In this document: piece after piece, positions 6,783 to 11,062 of the stretch
How positions within the stretch are numbered: position 1 is the stretch's first letter
Layout of the letters: every line of letters begins with the position of its first letter
Assembly (NCBI GenBank): GCA_035544835.1
Contig: DASZZV010000334.1
Location: forward strand, 1-11,062
Source of the DNA: DASZZV01 sp035544835
GTDB lineage: Bacteria > Acidobacteriota > Thermoanaerobaculia > Gp7-AA8
Direction: 5' to 3'
Length of the DNA stretch: 11,062 nucleotides
The notes under the pieces: model-generated
Database searches by the model: none
Told to the model about the DNA's origin: nothing
What the model saw: only the letters and a program-made list of their open reading frames with translations
Made by a program: the position numbers and the translations under genes

Positions 6783-7790
6783 TTACAGTCCGAATCGTTC
6801 GCCTTCGCGGGCCACATGAAAGCCCTCTCGCTGAATCTGCCGGGCCGCAGCGCTCTTTGGATCCAGCGCAGGATTCGTGTGGTTCAGGTGAATGAAGTGG
6901 ACCCTGGACCGCTCGACAGGCTTCAACGGCGACAGCCGCGCCATCGTCTCGCTGATGAAGGGATGAGGAATCTCTTTGATGCTCCGACCCGGCACCTCGC
7001 CATCCGCGAAGAACGTTCCGTCGATGTAGAGACGATCGCTCTTCGCTACATAGTCTTCGACGCGGCGATCCCACCGCTCCCATTTGTCGATGTCGGGTAT
7101 GAAGACCACCGTTCTACGCGGACCCCGAATCAGGAAGCCCACCGTCTCCGAGAGCTCGTCACGGTGAGGGACGCGAAACGGAGTGACGGAGAGGCGCTCG
7201 TTGAGACGAACTTCCTCGTCCTCCTGCAATCCCCGCAGCTCGATGTTGTGCTGCGCAACCAGTTGCGACCAGGGGCCGTTGTCCGTCAGAAACTTCGTCA
7301 TACGCGGCATCGCGAACACCGGAAGATCATGCGTCGCGATCCCCTCGCGTCCGAAATACATCAGTCCAGTGTAGTGTCCGACATGGGCATGAGTGAGCAG
7401 AATGCCCGAGATCCCGAGATGCTCAGCGATCGGCGAGACGGCGGCGACCGGCCGACGCACGAGCGGAAAGAGCTGATTGAGCATCTCGATCTGAGCAGTG
7501 ATGTCGGGCGTCGCGTCGATGATCCAGCGCTGGCGCGAAAGGGGATCGACGATAGCCAGAGACGACACATGCCGGCGGAGCGAGGGATCGCGCCAGACCC
7601 GCAGGCAGCAGGCTCGCTGGCAGCCGGCGTGGGGATATCCGGCGTCCTGTGCGATACCGAGGACCACGACAAACGGAGAGCCGGCTTCGGGAGCGGGAGC
7701 TCCGGAGCCAAAGAGCAGCGCCGCTGTCATGGCAACGAAGGATGACTTCCATCGTTCCGACATGGTGACCAATCGAATCCCCAGGTTCAT
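6783..7790 (-). CDS. PqqB-like metallo-beta-lactamase-fold protein, probably exported
   Basis: Taken from the ATG at 7790 the protein is 335 residues. Residues 1 to about 36 look like a signal peptide: a basic start, a hydrophobic stretch FVAMTAALLF near 18-27 and an Ala/Pro cleavage region (APAPEA). The mature part begins FVVVLGIAQDAGYPHAGC with C57, C61 and C62, as in PqqB-related MBL-fold proteins. The metal motif reads H134-A-H136-V-G-H139 (THAHVGHYTGL), so the aspartate of canonical HxHxDH is a glycine. Later candidate ligands are in VPHRDE, FIPDID, DGTFF, IPHPF and IHLNHTNP. Relatives are annotated as MBL hydrolases or PqqB; a PQQ role is not supported, since no other pqq gene is present. 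The start is uncertain: 7763 (MSERWKSS) also leaves a signal peptide. A longer frame to 7985 would overlap the divergent kinase start and adds arginine-rich, unlikely sequence. It is upstream of the radical SAM gene, possibly in one operon. Confidence 0.85.
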   Translation of the reverse strand: MNLGIRLVTMSERWKSSFVAMTAALLFGSGAPAPEAGSPFVVVLGIAQDAGYPHAGCQRACCLRVWRDPSLRRHVSSLAIVDPLSRQRWIIDATPDITAQIEMLNQLFPLVRRPVAAVSPIAEHLGISGILLTHAHVGHYTGLMYFGREGIATHDLPVFAMPRMTKFLTDNGPWSQLVAQHNIELRGLQEDEEVRLNERLSVTPFRVPHRDELSETVGFLIRGPRRTVVFIPDIDKWERWDRRVEDYVAKSDRLYIDGTFFADGEVPGRSIKEIPHPFISETMARLSPLKPVERSRVHFIHLNHTNPALDPKSAAARQIQREGFHVAREGERFGL

Positions 7791-7796
7791 ACGAAG

Positions 7797-7802
7797 ACGA
7801 TA
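7797..7802 (-). promoter_or_regulatory. Possible -10 box for the MBL gene
   Basis: On the minus strand TATCGT ends 6 nt before the ATG at 7790, the same arrangement as at the radical SAM start. No Shine-Dalgarno is visible before 7790 or 7763. The best upstream candidate (TTGCCC, 19-nt spacer) is weak. This is part of the roughly 175-bp divergent intergenic region 7791-7966, which otherwise holds only a small CGGCC/GGCCG stem at 7870-7884. Confidence 0.3.
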
Positions 7803-7931
7803 TCCGATCCCCGAAATTTCAGGGCAATCTGCAGTCTTCCGATGTCGAGTTTCAACTTCGCTGATGCATCGGCCGCAAGGGCCGTGACGCCATCGTGAAG
7901 CCATGATGAAGTCCTGGAAAGGCGACCTCGG

Positions 7932-7960
7932 GTGACGGTGGCCTAACCTGGCGCCATAAT
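7932..7960 (+). promoter_or_regulatory. Candidate sigma-70-type promoter of the hybrid kinase
   Basis: GTGACG (7932-7937) and CATAAT (7955-7960) are separated by 17 nt. They match TTGACA at 4 of 6 and TATAAT at 5 of 6 positions. The -10 ends 6 nt before the ATG at 7967, so transcription would start at or beside the start codon, giving a leaderless message. Confidence 0.45.
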
Positions 7961-7966
7961 GGAGTG

Positions 7967-10900
7967 ATGTGGCCCGGCCAGACACTGCCAGGTTCTCCTG
8001 AAGAGAAGCTCCAACGCGAGCTCGATCAAGTGCGCCGCCGAGCGGCCTGCTACGAAACGGAGCTGGCCGACCTCCATCGATCCCTCGCCAGTCTGCGCGC
8101 TGAAGGGGACCTCTATCGTTCGCTGGTCGAAAAGGTACCGAGCATCACATTTCGCTGGTCGGTAAGCGAAGACGGCGGGACCACCGCCTACATCAGCCCG
8201 CAGGTCGAGACGATTCTCGGTTACTCACAGCAGGAGTGGCTCTCCGACCCCGACCTCTGGTGGCGCGTCATCCATCCCGACGATCAGGAATGGGTCAAGG
8301 CGCTCCTTGCTCAGAAGGATCGCACCGGCCAGACCATCGTCATGACTCACCGCATCATCGCGCGCGATGGGCGGACGGTGTGGTTCAGAGTGGAATCGAC
8401 GACCGTTCGTGACGAGCACGGCGCACCGCGCATGACGCACGGCGTGATGCACGACATCACTGAGCTCCAGCTGGCGCAGCAGGAGGCAGAAGCGCGGGTT
8501 GCCGAGCTGGCGACGGTAAACCGGATCAGCGCCGCCCTCGGATCGAATCGCGACTCCGGGGAACTGCTGCAGATCGTGGCGCGAGAGCTGGTGGAGTTGT
8601 TTCACGCCCGCTCCTGCGGAATCTGCCTCCTCGACGAGGCGCGCACCGGACTTCGAGTCGTAGCCGAGTTCGCGAAGCAGGGAGCGCCGAGTGCGATAGG
8701 GCTCGTGCTCCCGCTGGCCGGCAACAGCGCCTCGAGCTATGTCGTGGATACCGGTAAATCTCTCACCATTGAAGATGTGCAGACCAACCCTCTGACCACC
8801 TCCACCCATGAGCTCATGGCCGAGCGAGGCACTCACAGTCTGGTCATCGCCCCCCTCATTTCACGGGGTGAGGTCATCGGGACGATCGGAATCGACGACG
8901 ACCGGCCGGACCGCCGTTTCACCCCTGCTGAGGGGCGCCTGGCCGAAACCGTGGCCGCGCAGGTCGCAGCGACCATCGAGAGATCACGTCTTTTCGAGCT
9001 CGAGAAACGTTCCCGCGTTCTCGCCGAGCGCCTGGAGGCCAGCGCCCGGGCCGTCAACCAGAGTCTCGATCTCGATATCGTTCTTCCCGCGATCCTCGAT
9101 CAGCTGGAGCGTGTCATCGATTGCGACAGCAGCAGCATTCAACTCATCGAAGGGGACTCCATGCGCGTGATCGCGTCACGTCATCTTCCCCAGGAACATC
9201 TCGGCTACGCCCGCAAGCTCGCCGAGCATCCCTACAACCAGCGGCTCGCTACGAATCCCGAGCCAATCATTCTTCATCACGCCGACACCGATCGCAGCTG
9301 GAAAAATATCCCCGGAATTCCCATCCTCAGCAACATCGGTGTCCCGCTCATGGTTCGCGACCGCATCATCGGCGCCCTTACCATCGATAGCCGCCAGGTC
9401 GACCACTACGGAGAAACCGAGGCGCAGGCGGCCATGGCCTTCGCCCGACAGGCGGCCATCGCCATTGAAAACGCGCGACTCTATTCGGCTGCGCAGCAGG
9501 AGCTGACCGAACGAAAGAAGGCGGAAGAGCAGATGCTCCGCGCCAAGGAAGCGGCCGACGCGGCCAATCAGGCCAAGAGCGCCTTCCTCGCCAACATGAG
9601 TCACGAGATTCGGACACCGATGAACGCCGTCATCGGAATGACCGGGCTCCTTCTCGATACCGAGCTATCCCAGGAGCAGCGAGAGTTCGCCGATACCATC
9701 CGAAACAGTGGTGAAGCACTACTGATCATCATCAATGACATCCTCGACTTCTCCAAGATCGAGGCCGGAAAGCTGGAGCTCGACCGCCAGATCTTCGATC
9801 TCGATGAATGCATGGAGTCGATCCTCGATCTGGTGGCAGCTCGTGCTTCAGAAAAGAATCTCGATCTCGGCTACATCGTCGAGCCCGACACGCCTACGCT
9901 TCTTTATGGCGACGTCACCCGCCTCAGACAGATCCTCACCAATCTCTTGAGCAATGCCATCAAGTTCACCTATCGGGGCGAAGTTGTGGTGACTGTTTCG
10001 GCCATCGAGAAAACCAGATCTCATTGTGTGATGCAGTTTGCCGTAAAGGACACCGGCATCGGGATCGGAGAGGAAGACCGAGAGGGCCTCTTCCAATCAT
10101 TTACCCAGGTCGACGTCTCCATGACTCGGCGTTATGGCGGCACCGGACTCGGGTTGGCCATCTCCAGGCGCCTGGCAGAGATCATGGGTGGAACCATCCG
10201 CATCGAAAGCGAGCTAGGCAGCGGCTCGACGTTCCTGCTGACGGTGAGCGTCGATGTTCACGAACTGGAAAGCAGCCTCCGTCCTCCCGAGGAGCACCTG
10301 CGCGGCAAGAAAGCCCTGATCGTCGATGACAACGCGACCAACCTCCGGATCCTCGAGGCACGTCTGCTGTCCTGGGGAATGACGCTGGTGTTGGCAACTT
10401 CTGGCGCTGAGGCGCTGAAGATCATCGAGCGCGGGGACCCGATCGACATCGCGCTCCTGGACATGCAGATGCCGGAGATGAGCGGAATTGAGCTGGCCGC
10501 AGCAATCCGCCGGCGGCGAGACGCTGCGACTCTTCCGCTGATCATGCTCACCTCGATAGGCCGGCGGGAACCAGAAGCGGAGGATCTGCACCTTTCTGCG
10601 ATTCTCACCAAGCCGGTCAAACCATCGCAGCTCTTCGACACTCTGCGCGCGGTGTTCACCGGCGCACCGGTCGCCGTCCGACCCAGCGACAGGACCTATG
10701 ACATCCATCTCGCCGAGCGTCTGCCGATGCGTATTCTCGTGGCCGAGGACAATGTGGTGAATCAGAAGCTGGCCACGCTGAGTCTCGAGCACATGGGGTA
10801 TCGACCCGACGTGGTTGCCAACGGATGGGAAGTGCTCGAGGCCCTCGAGCGGCAGGTTTATGACGTCGTACTCATGGATGTGCAGATGCCCGAGCTGGAT

Positions 10901-11062
10901 GGACTCGAGGCCACCCGAAAAATCCGCGAGCGCTCGGCCATTCATGAAAAACCGTGGGTGATTGCCGTCACGGCAAACGCCATGCGCGAGGACCGCGAGC
11001 GCTGCATGGCCGCGGGCTTCAATGACTACATCAGCAAACCGATGCACATCGAGCAGTTGCAA
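7967..11062 (+). CDS. Cytosolic hybrid sensor histidine kinase (PAS-GAF-GAF-HisKA-HATPase-REC-REC), 3' end outside window
   Basis: The frame stays open for 1032 codons from the ATG at 7967 to the window edge. In order: a short coiled coil (about 12-50); a PAS fold with PAC-type end (about 50-170, ISPQVETILGYS, WWRVIHPDD, THGVMHDITE); GAF 1 (about 185-340); GAF 2 (about 361-505); a coiled-coil linker; and HisKA with MSHEIRTPMN, phospho-acceptor His546. The ATPase follows with the N-box (NLLSNAIKF, N663), DTGIGI (D695) and GGTGLGLAI. REC 1 has DD787-788, acceptor D832 and lysine in LTKPVK. REC 2 begins RILVAEDN, with acceptor D971 and K1024 in YISKPM. All catalytic and acceptor residues seen are intact. 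I find no membrane segment or signal peptide, so it senses an internal signal, probably a small ligand or redox state through PAS/GAF. A histidine phosphotransfer domain could follow beyond the edge. It is transcribed divergently from the MBL/radical SAM genes. No partner regulator is visible. Confidence 0.93.
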   Translation, partial: MWPGQTLPGSPEEKLQRELDQVRRRAACYETELADLHRSLASLRAEGDLYRSLVEKVPSITFRWSVSEDGGTTAYISPQVETILGYSQQEWLSDPDLWWRVIHPDDQEWVKALLAQKDRTGQTIVMTHRIIARDGRTVWFRVESTTVRDEHGAPRMTHGVMHDITELQLAQQEAEARVAELATVNRISAALGSNRDSGELLQIVARELVELFHARSCGICLLDEARTGLRVVAEFAKQGAPSAIGLVLPLAGNSASSYVVDTGKSLTIEDVQTNPLTTSTHELMAERGTHSLVIAPLISRGEVIGTIGIDDDRPDRRFTPAEGRLAETVAAQVAATIERSRLFELEKRSRVLAERLEASARAVNQSLDLDIVLPAILDQLERVIDCDSSSIQLIEGDSMRVIASRHLPQEHLGYARKLAEHPYNQRLATNPEPIILHHADTDRSWKNIPGIPILSNIGVPLMVRDRIIGALTIDSRQVDHYGETEAQAAMAFARQAAIAIENARLYSAAQQELTERKKAEEQMLRAKEAADAANQAKSAFLANMSHEIRTPMNAVIGMTGLLLDTELSQEQREFADTIRNSGEALLIIINDILDFSKIEAGKLELDRQIFDLDECMESILDLVAARASEKNLDLGYIVEPDTPTLLYGDVTRLRQILTNLLSNAIKFTYRGEVVVTVSAIEKTRSHCVMQFAVKDTGIGIGEEDREGLFQSFTQVDVSMTRRYGGTGLGLAISRRLAEIMGGTIRIESELGSGSTFLLTVSVDVHELESSLRPPEEHLRGKKALIVDDNATNLRILEARLLSWGMTLVLATSGAEALKIIERGDPIDIALLDMQMPEMSGIELAAAIRRRRDAATLPLIMLTSIGRREPEAEDLHLSAILTKPVKPSQLFDTLRAVFTGAPVAVRPSDRTYDIHLAERLPMRILVAEDNVVNQKLATLSLEHMGYRPDVVANGWEVLEALERQVYDVVLMDVQMPELDGLEATRKIRERSAIHEKPWVIAVTANAMREDRERCMAAGFNDYISKPMHIEQLQ

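Noticed and set aside
6783..7790. Naming the MBL gene pqqB
   Set aside because: No pqqA, pqqC, pqqD or pqqE is nearby, a signal peptide is likely and the metal motif differs, so only PqqB-like is supported.
7764..7985. Longer MBL start at 7985
   Set aside because: It would overlap the divergent kinase start and adds arginine-rich sequence ahead of a clear signal peptide.
10214..11062. Long open frame on the minus strand
   Set aside because: It is antisense to the receiver domains of the hybrid kinase, whose motifs are intact on the plus strand.

Overview
The window is GC-rich bacterial chromosome, dense in coding sequence except for a few gaps filled with repeats. The repeat style (short hairpins, units of the form GTCATCCTGAGC...GAAGGATCT, an SSAKK-type lysine-rich protein, large multidomain soluble sensor kinases) resembles soil or sediment Acidobacteriota-type genomes. 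That placement is an impression from sequence style, not a demonstrated taxonomy. I see no tRNA, rRNA, CRISPR array or transposase gene.

Layout: (1) Positions 1-376 are non-coding and packed with degenerate copies of one REP-like unit, including a perfect 82-bp inverted repeat at the window edge. (2) A 3.8-kb plus-strand gene (377-4156) encodes a 1259-residue multidomain flavoprotein. An uncharacterised N-terminal region is followed by a glutamate-synthase-beta/NfnB-like half with eight cysteines suited to two [4Fe-4S] clusters, and then by a PyrK/NfnA-like FNR half ending in a four-cysteine [2Fe-2S]-type motif. (3) A 260-bp region between converging genes (4157-4417) holds a second, different set of hairpin repeats. 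(4) Three minus-strand genes follow, read from right to left: a PqqB-like metallo-beta-lactamase-fold protein with a probable signal peptide (7790-6783), a B12-type radical SAM enzyme of the RiPP-maturation family (6691-4664), and, only 12 bp further on, a 77-residue lysine-rich histone-H1-like protein built from SSAKK pentads (4651-4418). (5) Divergent from these, a cytosolic hybrid histidine kinase (PAS-GAF-GAF-HisKA-HATPase-REC-REC) starts at 7967 and runs off the right edge.

The most interesting arrangement is the minus-strand set. A radical SAM enzyme from a family known for modifying ribosomal peptides is tightly coupled to a small, highly repetitive lysine-rich protein, and a PqqB-like protein lies upstream. 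The lysine-rich protein may simply be a nucleoid protein that happens to lie downstream, but the spacing makes an enzyme-substrate relationship worth testing. The giant flavoprotein is the second highlight: it looks like both halves of an NfnAB-type transhydrogenase joined in one chain. Three of the five starts (radical SAM, MBL, kinase) have a -10-like hexamer 6-7 nt before the ATG and poor Shine-Dalgarno spacing, which suggests leaderless transcripts.
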